Assembly: GCF_000718985.1 (NCBI RefSeq)
Contig: NZ_JODL01000026.1
Location: 5,611-69,610 of the forward strand
DNA from: Streptomyces megasporus
Lineage (GTDB): Bacteria; Actinomycetota; Actinomycetes; Streptomycetales; Streptomycetaceae
Length of the DNA stretch: 64,000 nucleotides
Reading direction: 5' to 3'
A program made the position numbers and the translations under genes. Numbering within the stretch: the first letter of the stretch is position 1; every line of letters starts with the position of its first letter. The notes beneath the pieces were generated by a model, which did no database searches, was not told where the DNA came from, and saw nothing but the letters and a program-made list of their open reading frames with translations. This document shows, one piece after another, positions 45,504-54,660 of the stretch.

Positions 45504-45887
45504 CACACGGGCGTGGCGGGGCATCGGGCGGACCGGTTCGAGCCGCCCCGTGACCGCGCCCGTGGGCGGAGTCACCGCCAGGGCCTCGACGCGGTGGCGC
45601 CCGGGGAACGCGTGCCGGGCGATATCCGCATTCTCCCGGTCGGCCCGGCAGGGAAGAGACGAAGGGGTTTTTCCCATCGAGCGGCGACAATCCGCGCATG
45701 TTCGGTTGCAAGCTTGTGTCCACGACATGACAAGCGGTCAACTCTCTTGCGCATCGGGGGCAGTTGGATCAATCTGCTGTGCAGCCGTGAGTCGGACGCG
45801 GACTCCCGGTCGCGTACGCGATCCCGCGTACTCCCCCCACAGTGCGTGCCCCACGGGGTGCGCCGCCAATGAGGAGGATCCCTCGTA
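45504..45887. other. Upstream region of the subtilisin gene
   Basis: A 384-base gap. No gene or strong hairpin was recognised. The segment near 45730-45790 is less GC-rich and probably carries the protease promoter. Confidence 0.4.
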
Positions 45888-47102
<1,215 letters not shown>

Positions 47103-47154
47103 TCCCGACGGCGCGACACCACCGCGGGGGCACCTCCCCGTCCCGCACCGCCAC

Positions 47155-47194
47155 GGCCGTCTCCTCCGGGCCCACCGGCCCGGAGGAGACGGCC
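47155..47194 (+). terminator. Terminator of the subtilisin gene
   Basis: Arms 47155-47172 (GGCCGTCTCCTCCGGGCC) and 47177-47194 form a perfect 18-base stem with loop CACC, followed by TCGCGTTT. Confidence 0.85.
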
Positions 47195-47375
47195 TCGCGT
47201 TTCTCCCACGATCCCATCCACGACCCCGTCCACGGCCCCATCGCGATGCCACGGGCATATCCGTGCACAACGGTTTCGACGAAGCGGACCAGGACGGACC
47301 CGGCGAGCTGGGACACTGCTGCCCGACGCCCGAGGAGAACCCGGGAAAACAGGGGAAATCAGGGGAGAGTGGACG

Positions 47376-48191
47376 TTGGACATCGTGGTCGTACCGCTGC
47401 TGCTTCCGGTGTGCGGCGTGCTCTGGGCGGTGCGCCGGCTGCTGCTCTACCCGGCGCCGTGGGGCGAGTGGCGGTACGCCTTCGGCGCCGAACACCGCGA
47501 AGCGCGGCAGGCCCTGCACGATGCCCGGCGGCGGAAGCGGACGGTGGAGGGCGAGCACCGTCGGAAGGTGGCCATGGCCGAACGCCGCCTCGCGGACATC
47601 GGCAGGAGCGGAGCGGAGGGCGTCCGGGCGCTGGAGCGGGAGAAGAAGGAGCTGGCGAAGAAGCCGGAACGGGGCGAACAGGTCGGCGAGCTGGGGCCGT
47701 TGCGGCTGCACCGGCACGTCCTGCTGTTCCTGAGAGAGACCCCGGAGGGGGAGGAGGCCCCCGAACCCGAAGCGGTCGACGGGGAGATGCCCTTGGCCGG
47801 TCTCGCCGTCAGGACCGAGTCCACCTCGGAGAACACCTTCATCCACCTGACGCGACCGGACGGCACCAGACGCACCGCGGCGTATCCGCGTACCCGCCAC
47901 CGGGAGGCCGCCGTCCGACACTTCGCCGACCTGGTCCGCGACAAGGCGCTCGCCGACGAGGCCTTCCACGTCGCACGGCGGAAGCGGGCGGCCGAGATCG
48001 ACGCCCGGATCAAGCAGCTCAAGGCCGACACTGCGGCGAGGGAGGAGGCGGCACGCCGGGAGATCGACGAGCTGGTCGAGGCCCGACGCACGGACACGCG
48101 ACGCGCCGAGGCCGATGACGCCTGGCAGACGGAGTGCGCCGTCTGGCAGGCGCTGACCGGCCGCCGCCCACGGTGGTGGTGGCGGTGGTGA
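47376..48191 (+). CDS. Hypothetical protein with N-terminal hydrophobic helix and coiled coils
   Basis: A 271-residue protein. A short hydrophobic N-terminus (DIVVVPLLLPVCGVLWAVRRLLLYP) could anchor it in the membrane. Two highly charged coiled-coil segments follow (about 40-105, rich in Arg/Glu/Lys, and about 188-250), separated by a beta region (LGPLRLHRHVLLFLRETP, LTRPDGTRRTAAYP). The C-terminus is GRRPRWWWRW. TTG 47376 is the start with GGGGAGAG upstream. I recognise no family. The middle looks like a small PH- or DUF-like beta domain, but that is a guess. Confidence 0.62.
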   Translation: MDIVVVPLLLPVCGVLWAVRRLLLYPAPWGEWRYAFGAEHREARQALHDARRRKRTVEGEHRRKVAMAERRLADIGRSGAEGVRALEREKKELAKKPERGEQVGELGPLRLHRHVLLFLRETPEGEEAPEPEAVDGEMPLAGLAVRTESTSENTFIHLTRPDGTRRTAAYPRTRHREAAVRHFADLVRDKALADEAFHVARRKRAAEIDARIKQLKADTAAREEAARREIDELVEARRTDTRRAEADDAWQTECAVWQALTGRRPRWWWRW

Positions 48192-48286
48192 CACGGCGCC
48201 TTCGGCGTGCCCGGACCGCAGGCGCTCGGGGCCGCCCCGAACCGTCCGCGGGCGGCGATGTCGGTGGCGGCTGGGATGCTGCGGGC

Positions 48287-48553
48287 ATGGACGAGGAGGA
48301 CTTCATGCGGGGCCGGGTCTACGGGGCGGACGTGGAGGACCCGGGGCCACGGCCGGGGCGTGTGTACCGGGAACTGGTGGGCGGCCCGTTGGACGGGCTG
48401 CTGCTGGACGTGACGGGCTGGGAAGAGGCGCGGCTGCGCCGGGGCGTGGCCCTGGCCACCGAACTCGGCGCCTTCGGGGCCGGGGGCCGCGCGCTGTACG
48501 AACCGCGTCCGGGCGACGCGAGATTCTGGGACTGGCGCGGCGACACCCCCTGA
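48287..48553 (+). CDS. Hypothetical small protein
   Basis: An 88-residue acidic protein (MDEEDFMRGRVYGADVEDPG, VYRELVGGPLDGLLLDVTGW, ARFWDWRGDTP). The segment ELVGGPLDGLLLDV resembles short Streptomyces proteins of unknown function that begin with a cofactor-free beta hairpin. The frame is open to 48134, but ATG 48287 starts the conserved-looking part. It lies between the coiled-coil protein and RNase H genes on the same strand. Function unknown. Confidence 0.5.
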   Translation: MDEEDFMRGRVYGADVEDPGPRPGRVYRELVGGPLDGLLLDVTGWEEARLRRGVALATELGAFGAGGRALYEPRPGDARFWDWRGDTP

Positions 48554-48624
48554 TCGCACCGCCGGCCGGGCCACGGGCCACACCGGTGCTCCGGGCGCCG
48601 GCGGGGTGGTGGCAGGATCGCGGG

Positions 48625-49317
48625 GTGGAACGGATCATTGCCGCGTGCGACGGCGCGTCGAAGGGAAATCCCGGGCCCGCGGCCTGGGCATGGGTCATCG
48701 CCGACGAGAACGGCGAGGTGGAACGGTGGGAGGCCGGCCCGTTGGGTCGGGCGACGAACAACGTGGCGGAGCTGACCGCGCTGCGCGAGCTGCTGGAGGC
48801 CCTCGATCCGGCCGTGCCGGTGGAGGTGCGGATGGACTCCCAGTACGCGATGAAGGCGGTCACCACCTGGCTGCCGGGGTGGCGCCGGAAGGGGTGGAAG
48901 ACCGCGGCCGGCACACCGGTGGCGAACCAGCCCCTGGTGATGCGCATCGACGAGCTGTTGGCCGGCCGGGACGTGGAGTTCGTCCACACCCCGGCCCACC
49001 GGGTGGACGGGGACGCCCTCAACGACGCCGCCGACCGGGCGGCGAGCCACACCGCCCGCACCCAGCGGCCGATCGGCTCCTCCACGGGCGACGACCTGCC
49101 GCAGCCGGGGCCACGCCCCGCCGCCGCACGGAGGACTCGCGGGCCGGGTTCGCCGGCGGCGCGACGGACGGGGGCCCCGCGTTCCTCGGGCGGCACGGTC
49201 AAGGCCAGGTTCCCGGGCCGGTGCCGCTGCGGCCGGCCGTATGCCAAGGGCGAGACGATCGCGAAGAACCCCGAGGGCTGGGGCCACCCCGCCTGCGCCA
49301 CCGACAGAGCGGAGTGA
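48625..49317 (+). CDS. rnhA: Ribonuclease H with C-terminal zinc-ribbon-like extension
   Basis: A 230-residue protein. The first 145 residues are an RNase HI domain with all four catalytic acids: Asp9 (AACDGASKG), Glu49 (NVAELTAL), Asp71 (RMDSQYA) and Asp134 (GDALNDAADRAA). It would cleave RNA in RNA-DNA hybrids. A Pro/Arg-rich linker follows, then a C-terminal module with Cys-x-Cys-Gly and a His-Pro-x-Cys pair (RCRCGRPYAKG, GWGHPAC) that could bind zinc. GTG 48625 has AGGA 7 bases upstream. The frame is open to 48586. Confidence 0.88.
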   Translation: MERIIAACDGASKGNPGPAAWAWVIADENGEVERWEAGPLGRATNNVAELTALRELLEALDPAVPVEVRMDSQYAMKAVTTWLPGWRRKGWKTAAGTPVANQPLVMRIDELLAGRDVEFVHTPAHRVDGDALNDAADRAASHTARTQRPIGSSTGDDLPQPGPRPAAARRTRGPGSPAARRTGAPRSSGGTVKARFPGRCRCGRPYAKGETIAKNPEGWGHPACATDRAE

Positions 49318-49324
49318 GGCGTGC

Positions 49325-49349
49325 GCCGGGGCCCGTCACGGGCCCCGGC
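49325..49349. terminator. Bidirectional terminator between RNase H and P450 genes
   Basis: GCCGGGGCCCGT and ACGGGCCCCGGC are perfect complements around one base, starting 7 bases after the RNase H stop between convergent genes. Confidence 0.65.
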
Positions 49350-49368
49350 CGGCGATCGGGACGGGGCG

Positions 49369-50619
49369 CTACCAGGCCACCGGCAGTTCGTACACGCCGT
49401 AGACGAACCCGTCGTGCTTGAACGGGATGTTCTCGAAGTCCGTCGCCAACCGCAGACCGGGCGCGCGGCGGTAGAGGGTGCGGTAGACGACCTCCAACTC
49501 CAGCCGGGCGAGGGGCTGACCGAGGCACTGGTGCACGCCGAAGCCGAACGCGACGTGGTGGCGCGCCTCGCGGGTGATGTCGAGACGGTCGGGGTCGGGG
49601 AAGGCCTCTGGGTCGCGGTTGGCGATCTCGTTGGGCAGCACCAGACCCTCGCCGGCGCGCACCCGACGGCCGGCGATCTCCATGTCCTCCAGCGCGACGC
49701 GGCGACGCCCGCCGTGTGTGATGGTGAGGTACCGCAGCATCTCCTCGACCGCGCGGGTCGCCACGGTGGGGTCGTCGGAATCGCGGAGCAGGGCCAGTTG
49801 GTCGGGATGGCGCAGCAGGAGCAGCGTGCCGAGCGCGATCATGTTGGCGGTGGTCTCGTGTCCGGCGATGAGCAACAGCACGGCCGTCTCGGTCGCCTGG
49901 CGGATGGTCAACTCGCCGGATCCGACCTTGCGGGCGAGTCGGGACAGCAGGTCGTCACCGGGGTTCTCCACCTTGGACGCGACGAGACCGCCGAGGTACT
50001 CGGCGAGCCGCCGGAACGCCTCGTCCCGCTGCGCCGGGGTGGTGTCGCGGTTGATGATCGTCTTGCTGTTGCTCTGGAAGAAGCCGTGATCCGCGTAGGG
50101 GACGTCGAGCAGCTCGCAGATCACCAGTGACGGAACCGGCAGCGCGAACCCCTCCACCAGATCCGCCGGGTTCGGCCCGTCGAGCAGGTCGTCGACGGCG
50201 CCGTCGACGATCCGCCGCACCATGGGCCGCATCGCCTCGACCCTCTTCACCGCGAAGGCGGAGCCGACCATGCGCCGCAACCGGGCGTGTTCGGGGTCGT
50301 CCATGCCGATGAAGCTCAAGGTGGCGTTGCCGCCGGGGGCCTGGCGCGGGTAGGAGGGGTGCGTCATGTCGGCGCTGACGCGGCGGTCGGAGAGCACGGC
50401 GCGCTGGTCGGCGTAGCGGGTGACCAGCCACGGGGTGCTGCCGTCCCACAGCCGCACCCGCGTCAGCGGTCCCTCCCGCTGGAGGTCGCGCAGTTCGGGC
50501 GGTGGGTCGAAGGGGCACCCCCGCGCCCTGGGCATCGGGTACTCGGGTGCCTCGGCAGTGCTCTCGCCGTTCTCGCTGGTCTCGTCGGTCTCGCCGGTCG
50601 GGTCCAACGTACTCGTCAT
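49369..50619 (-). CDS. Cytochrome P450 (CYP105-like)
   Basis: A 416-residue soluble bacterial P450. The I-helix oxygen motif is AGHETT, the K-helix ExxR is in EEMLRY, and the heme loop is FGFGVHQCLGQPLARLELE with the Cys ligand. N-terminal FDPPPELRDLQREGPLTRVRLWDGS is typical of CYP105-type enzymes that hydroxylate diverse compounds. ATG 50619 has GGAAGGA upstream. It is the third gene of a P450-ferredoxin-P450 set on the minus strand; the ferredoxin upstream is its likely electron donor. Confidence 0.93.
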   Translation of the reverse strand: MTSTLDPTGETDETSENGESTAEAPEYPMPRARGCPFDPPPELRDLQREGPLTRVRLWDGSTPWLVTRYADQRAVLSDRRVSADMTHPSYPRQAPGGNATLSFIGMDDPEHARLRRMVGSAFAVKRVEAMRPMVRRIVDGAVDDLLDGPNPADLVEGFALPVPSLVICELLDVPYADHGFFQSNSKTIINRDTTPAQRDEAFRRLAEYLGGLVASKVENPGDDLLSRLARKVGSGELTIRQATETAVLLLIAGHETTANMIALGTLLLLRHPDQLALLRDSDDPTVATRAVEEMLRYLTITHGGRRRVALEDMEIAGRRVRAGEGLVLPNEIANRDPEAFPDPDRLDITREARHHVAFGFGVHQCLGQPLARLELEVVYRTLYRRAPGLRLATDFENIPFKHDGFVYGVYELPVAW

Positions 50620-50808
50620 GGTCGTCCTTCCGGTGGTGCCGGTGTGGAACGTCCCGGTGGTCGTGCCGGGCCGTGTCGGAACTCCGTTCTCCCGGTCCCC
50701 GTCGCGGATCGGCGGGCCCCGTGAGGCCGTGGGACTCCACGAGGTGGCGCCGCCGGTGCGGACACATCCGCCCGGACCTGTGCGGGCCGAGGACGCCCGC
50801 GGGTGCGC

Positions 50809-51009
50809 TCAGTCCCGCTCGGTCAGCGCGATCGCCGCGGTCGGGCAGACGTCGGCGGCCTCGCGGACCGCGGCCCGCAGGTGCTCGGCCGGCTCCGGGT
50901 CCAGCAGGACCACCACGCCGTCCTCGTCGCGCTGGTCGAACACGTCCGGCGCGGCCAGGACGCAGGAGCCGGCACCGCAGCACTTGTCCTGGTCAACGGT
51001 GATCTTCAC
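50809..51009 (-). CDS. [3Fe-4S] ferredoxin
   Basis: A 66-residue ferredoxin with the cluster ligands in CCGAGSC and DVCPTAAI. It has one fewer Cys than a 4Fe-4S ferredoxin, as in the P450-partner ferredoxins of Streptomyces (SuaB/SubB type). It transfers electrons from a ferredoxin reductase to P450. GTG 51009 has GAGGAG upstream. It lies between two P450 genes, with about 190 bases on each side, so it may serve both. Confidence 0.93.
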   Translation of the reverse strand: MKITVDQDKCCGAGSCVLAAPDVFDQRDEDGVVVLLDPEPAEHLRAAVREAADVCPTAAIALTERD

Positions 51010-51204
51010 GTCTCGTACTCCTCGGTGTGTCGTTCCCGGACCGTGCTCCGGTCCTCTCGCGCGGGAGGTCTCCCGGGGCCGGGCCGCGTTGTCGCCCGGC
51101 GCGGACGGGGGACATGAGGGTGCATGAGGGGGTGGGCGGGCACCGGTGGAGCCCGTCGAGGACCTGCCGATCGCGCGGGCCGGTCGCTCCTGCGTCCACC
51201 ACCG

Positions 51205-52419
51205 CTACCAGCGCACCGGCAGCGTGCGCAGTCCGCCCACGACGAGCCCGTCCACCCGCTCCAACTCCTCGGCCCACACCGCGAGTTCCAGCCCCGGAAG
51301 CCTGCGCAGCAGCACGTCCAGCACGGCCTGCAACTCGGTGCGGGCCAACGACTGGCCCAGGCACGAGTGGGCCCCGACCCCGAAGGCCAGATGGGTGTTG
51401 GGGGAGCGGCGCAGGTCCATCTCGTCCGCGTCGGCGAAGGCGCTCTCGTCGCGGTTGGCGGCGCCGATGCCGCAGACGACGGTCGTGCCGCGCGGGACCG
51501 TGGTGTCCCCGACCCGCGCGTCCTCGGTGAGGTAACGGGGGATGCCGAAGCCGGGGTTGGCGTCCATCCGCAACGCCTCCTCGACCGCCGTGCGCACCAG
51601 CGACCGGTCGGCGAGCAGCTCCTCCCAACGCCGCCGGTCGGCCAGCAGCATGCCGACCATCTTGCCGATCATGTTGGCGGTGGTCTCGTGACCGGCGACC
51701 AGCAGGCCCTGCGAGGTCGACAGCAGCGTCTCGTCGGTCATGACGTGGCCCGCGCCGCCGGCCGCGGAGATCAGCTCGCTGATCAGGTCGTCACCGGGGG
51801 CCTCACGGGTCGCGGCGATGTGCTCGGACATGTAGGCGCGGAACTCCGCCTGGGCGGCGTCGATCTCGGCCTGCGTGTAGCGGGTGAGGCTGAGCAGCGT
51901 GTCGGACCAGTACGCGAACTTCTCCCGGTCGCTCTCCGGCACGCCGAGCATGTCGCAGATGACCCACACCGGCAGCGGGAACCCCAGCTTCTCGCGGAGG
52001 TCGGCGGGCGCGCCGCTCGCCACCATCTCGTCGACCAGCCGCTCGGTCATCGCCTCGATCCCCGGGCGCAGGGCGGTCATCCGCCTGGCGGTGAACCACT
52101 TGCCGACCATGCGCCGCCACTGCTGGTGGATCTCGGGGCTCATCGGCCTGGCCAGCGCCCCGCTGAACACGCCTCCGGACTCGTTGGCCGTCACCCGGGC
52201 GGCGTCGGGGGCGTCGAGGTGGCGATGGAACCGAGGGTCCGCCAGAACCTGTCTGACGTCCTCGTAGCGGGTCAGCAGCGCGGCCTCGTCGCCGCTGGGG
52301 AGCCTCACCCGTGCCACCGGGCACTGCTGCCGCAGAGCGGCCCACTCGGCCGGGGGGTCGAGCGCTGTCGGGGCGGGAATGGGGTAGTCGAGCACGTGGT
52401 CGGCGTCGCCGAGTGCCAC
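51205..52419 (-). CDS. Cytochrome P450
   Basis: A 404-residue P450. Motifs: I-helix AGHETTAN, K-helix EEALRM, and heme loop FGVGAHSCLGQSLARTELQ with the Cys ligand. The N-terminus DADHVLDYPIPAPTALDPPAEWAALR is typical of bacterial class I enzymes. It is the first gene of the P450-ferredoxin-P450 set. GTG 52419 follows GAGGAGG. The upstream gap holds a small dyad and a TTGACT -35-like element, and a TetR gene lies 280 bases upstream on the same strand. Confidence 0.93.
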   Translation of the reverse strand: MALGDADHVLDYPIPAPTALDPPAEWAALRQQCPVARVRLPSGDEAALLTRYEDVRQVLADPRFHRHLDAPDAARVTANESGGVFSGALARPMSPEIHQQWRRMVGKWFTARRMTALRPGIEAMTERLVDEMVASGAPADLREKLGFPLPVWVICDMLGVPESDREKFAYWSDTLLSLTRYTQAEIDAAQAEFRAYMSEHIAATREAPGDDLISELISAAGGAGHVMTDETLLSTSQGLLVAGHETTANMIGKMVGMLLADRRRWEELLADRSLVRTAVEEALRMDANPGFGIPRYLTEDARVGDTTVPRGTTVVCGIGAANRDESAFADADEMDLRRSPNTHLAFGVGAHSCLGQSLARTELQAVLDVLLRRLPGLELAVWAEELERVDGLVVGGLRTLPVRW

Positions 52420-52477
52420 CGGGCCTCCTCGTATCGGTCCGTCCCTCGGAGTCAGACAACCAACGCCCGCGGACGTG

Positions 52478-52493
52478 AGTCAAGCGACTGACT
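52478..52493. promoter_or_regulatory. Candidate operator/promoter upstream of the P450 set
   Basis: AGTCA-AGCGAC-TGACT is a perfect 5-base inverted repeat. On the minus strand its half forms TTGACT, a good -35, with TTGTCT 18 bases on as a weak -10. The TetR encoded at 52700-53365 could bind here. Confidence 0.35.
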
Positions 52494-52699
52494 TAAAATC
52501 ACCGTCGATGACAGAGTGTGGCCGATTGGTTTCCACCCGTGTCGAATCGGGCGGGAAGTGGCCCCTTCCGACGCCGCGTTGTCGTACGGCGTTGTCGTGC
52601 CGCTTGGTTGTACGGGAGGCGAGGCGGTTCCCGTCCGGGGACGGGGCTCCCCGGCGTGGTGTTCCGCGTGTCGGTCGTCCGTTCGGCCGGGACGCCCGC

Positions 52700-53365
52700 T
52701 CACGAGCGTGTGACCGGAGCCGTCCACAGTCCCGTGATGGCGTCGACGAGGCCCGCCGCGGCCTCGTCCCAAGTGGCCCTCGGGGTGGCGGTTCCCTCGG
52801 CGAGGGCCCGTTCCCGCTCGGCGCACACGTGCACCATCAGGGTGCGGATCATGTCGCCGCGCTCGGCGCGGACGTCGTCCGGCAGGTCCGGCGGGCAGCG
52901 GTCGAAGGCGTCGACCACACGCTTCAGCGACGGCGTGGCCATGGCCTCCTCGGCCATGATCCCCTGGAACGCCGGGTCGGTCATCACCTGCGCCCCGAAC
53001 CGGGCGAACCACGTGGGGCCGCCGAGGGAGTCCAGGTGCGCGGTGACCGGACGGACGAGGCAGGCCACCCAGTCCCGTACGTCCCGCGAGCCCTCGACGG
53101 CGGCGACCATCTCCAGGCGCAGCGCCTCGATGCGCTCGGTGTGCTTGCGGACGATCGCCCGCACGAGATCGGCCTTGGTGCCGAAGTGGTAACCGACGGC
53201 CGCGTTGTTGCCCTGCCCGGCGGCGGCGCTGATCTGGCGGTTGGACACCGCGTAGAGCCCCCGCTCGGCGAAGAGGCGCTCCGCCGTGGTGAGTATCTGC
53301 TGCCGCGTGGCGCCGACCTGCTCGGCCCGCGGAATCCTGCCGACTCTGGTCACCACGGCCACCAT
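52700..53365 (-). CDS. TetR family transcriptional regulator
   Basis: A 221-residue TetR regulator. The helix-turn-helix is at about 15-65 (RQQILTTAERLFAERGLYAVSNRQISAAAGQGNNAAVGYHFGTKADLVRAIV) and is followed by a long ligand-binding domain. The frame is open to 53716 across the divergent phosphotransferase gene, so ATG 53365 is chosen just before the conserved start. It lies upstream of the P450 set on the same strand and is the obvious candidate regulator. Confidence 0.9.
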   Translation of the reverse strand: MVAVVTRVGRIPRAEQVGATRQQILTTAERLFAERGLYAVSNRQISAAAGQGNNAAVGYHFGTKADLVRAIVRKHTERIEALRLEMVAAVEGSRDVRDWVACLVRPVTAHLDSLGGPTWFARFGAQVMTDPAFQGIMAEEAMATPSLKRVVDAFDRCPPDLPDDVRAERGDMIRTLMVHVCAERERALAEGTATPRATWDEAAAGLVDAITGLWTAPVTRS

Positions 53366-53456
53366 CGTACAGGCGCGGTGCGCGGGGTGATCGCGGCGAC
53401 CGCGCGGAGTCGGGAAACGTCTGCGAGACCGCCCTCGTGGGCGGGACACTGCCAAG

Positions 53457-54476
53457 GTGCCCATCGATCCCACCGGTATCGCCGACGCGTTCGGGCTGGG
53501 TCGACCGCTGGGCGAGCCGCGTCCGCTCGTCAACGGCGACCACCCGTCCGACACCCACGTGTTGACCACCGACCGCGGCCGGTGGGTGGTGAAGACGAGC
53601 CGGCCGTTCGACGACTGGCAGCGCCGGCAAGCGCGGCGGGCGCACCGGCTGGAGAGCGCGGCCCGGGCGGCGGGCATCCCGATGCCGCGTCCCGTCGAAC
53701 CGCCCTCTCCCGCCATCGGTTACTGGCACATCCCGGCCGGCGGGGAACCGGTGCGGGTGACCGAGTGGGTCGAGGGGCGCGATCTGCGGCGGTCCGGCGC
53801 GGCGTGCCCCGACTCCCCGGCGGAGGCGGCCGCGTGGGTGGGCGCCGTGCTCGGCCGCATCGCCCTGCTCGACCCCGACCGCGGCGCCGATCACGACGGC
53901 GAGCGACCGCTGCATCCGGTGGACGACTGGCACGCCTGGGTGGCGGAGGCCGCATCCGGCGGCCACGCGGTCGCCGGAGCCGCCCGGTCGCTGCTCCCGG
54001 CCGTCGAGGAGGCCACCGCGCTGATCCGGCGAGCGCGGCGGGACCGCCCCCGCACCGTCCTGGTCCACGGGGACACCTCACAGGCCAACGTGGTGCGCAC
54101 ACCGACCGGATACGCCCTGGTCGACTGGGAGGGAGCCCGCGCGGAGGCGCCGTGGTGGGAGACCGTGAACGTGGCCTTCCGGTTCGCCGGTCCCTTCAAC
54201 GGCCCCGGCGCCGAGGGAGATCCCCGGGTGGTGCGTCCGGTGATCGAGGGCTACCTCGGCCAGGGCGCCCCGGCGGGCCCGGCCGACGTCTCGGCCTTCG
54301 CGGGCATGCTGTCGGCTCAACTGGAGGTCGCCGCCTGGTGCCTGTGGTCGGCGCTGGGCCACCGCCGGGCCGACGCCGCTCGACGCGCCTTCGGCCTGCG
54401 TGTCGTCACCTCGGCCGCACGGGAGCTGCCACGGGTGCTGCGCTCCCTCGACCGGTGGGCGGCCCTCCTGCGGTGA
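53457..54476 (+). CDS. Aminoglycoside phosphotransferase (APH) family protein
   Basis: A 339-residue kinase-like phosphotransferase. The catalytic loop is VLVHGDTSQANVV (HGD-x4-N), followed by the metal motif ALVDWEGA. An N-terminal nucleotide region GRWVVKTSRPFDDWQRRQA carries the ATP-binding Lys. The family phosphorylates antibiotics, choline or other small alcohols; the substrate is unknown and resistance should not be assumed. GTG 53457 has no clear Shine-Dalgarno and may be leaderless. It is divergent from the TetR gene. Confidence 0.85.
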   Translation: MPIDPTGIADAFGLGRPLGEPRPLVNGDHPSDTHVLTTDRGRWVVKTSRPFDDWQRRQARRAHRLESAARAAGIPMPRPVEPPSPAIGYWHIPAGGEPVRVTEWVEGRDLRRSGAACPDSPAEAAAWVGAVLGRIALLDPDRGADHDGERPLHPVDDWHAWVAEAASGGHAVAGAARSLLPAVEEATALIRRARRDRPRTVLVHGDTSQANVVRTPTGYALVDWEGARAEAPWWETVNVAFRFAGPFNGPGAEGDPRVVRPVIEGYLGQGAPAGPADVSAFAGMLSAQLEVAAWCLWSALGHRRADAARRAFGLRVVTSAARELPRVLRSLDRWAALLR

Positions 54477-54660
54477 ACGGGTGCCAAACGCGCTGCGATC
54501 GGACCGTTTCGGCCGCGCGGGCCGGGAGGGCGGTGGCGGGAATCCATCGGTCGTCCTCCTGCGGGCTTTCGTTTGTTCGCGTTGCTTGTTGACAGTTTCT
54601 GTTCGCGCCGGCGCAATGACGAGATTCCGCCTGTCCACGGCTGATCAGCATGGAGGACAT

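Noticed and set aside
45513..45872. Small plus-strand frame upstream of the subtilisin gene
   Set aside because: No ribosome site or domain; likely promoter DNA.
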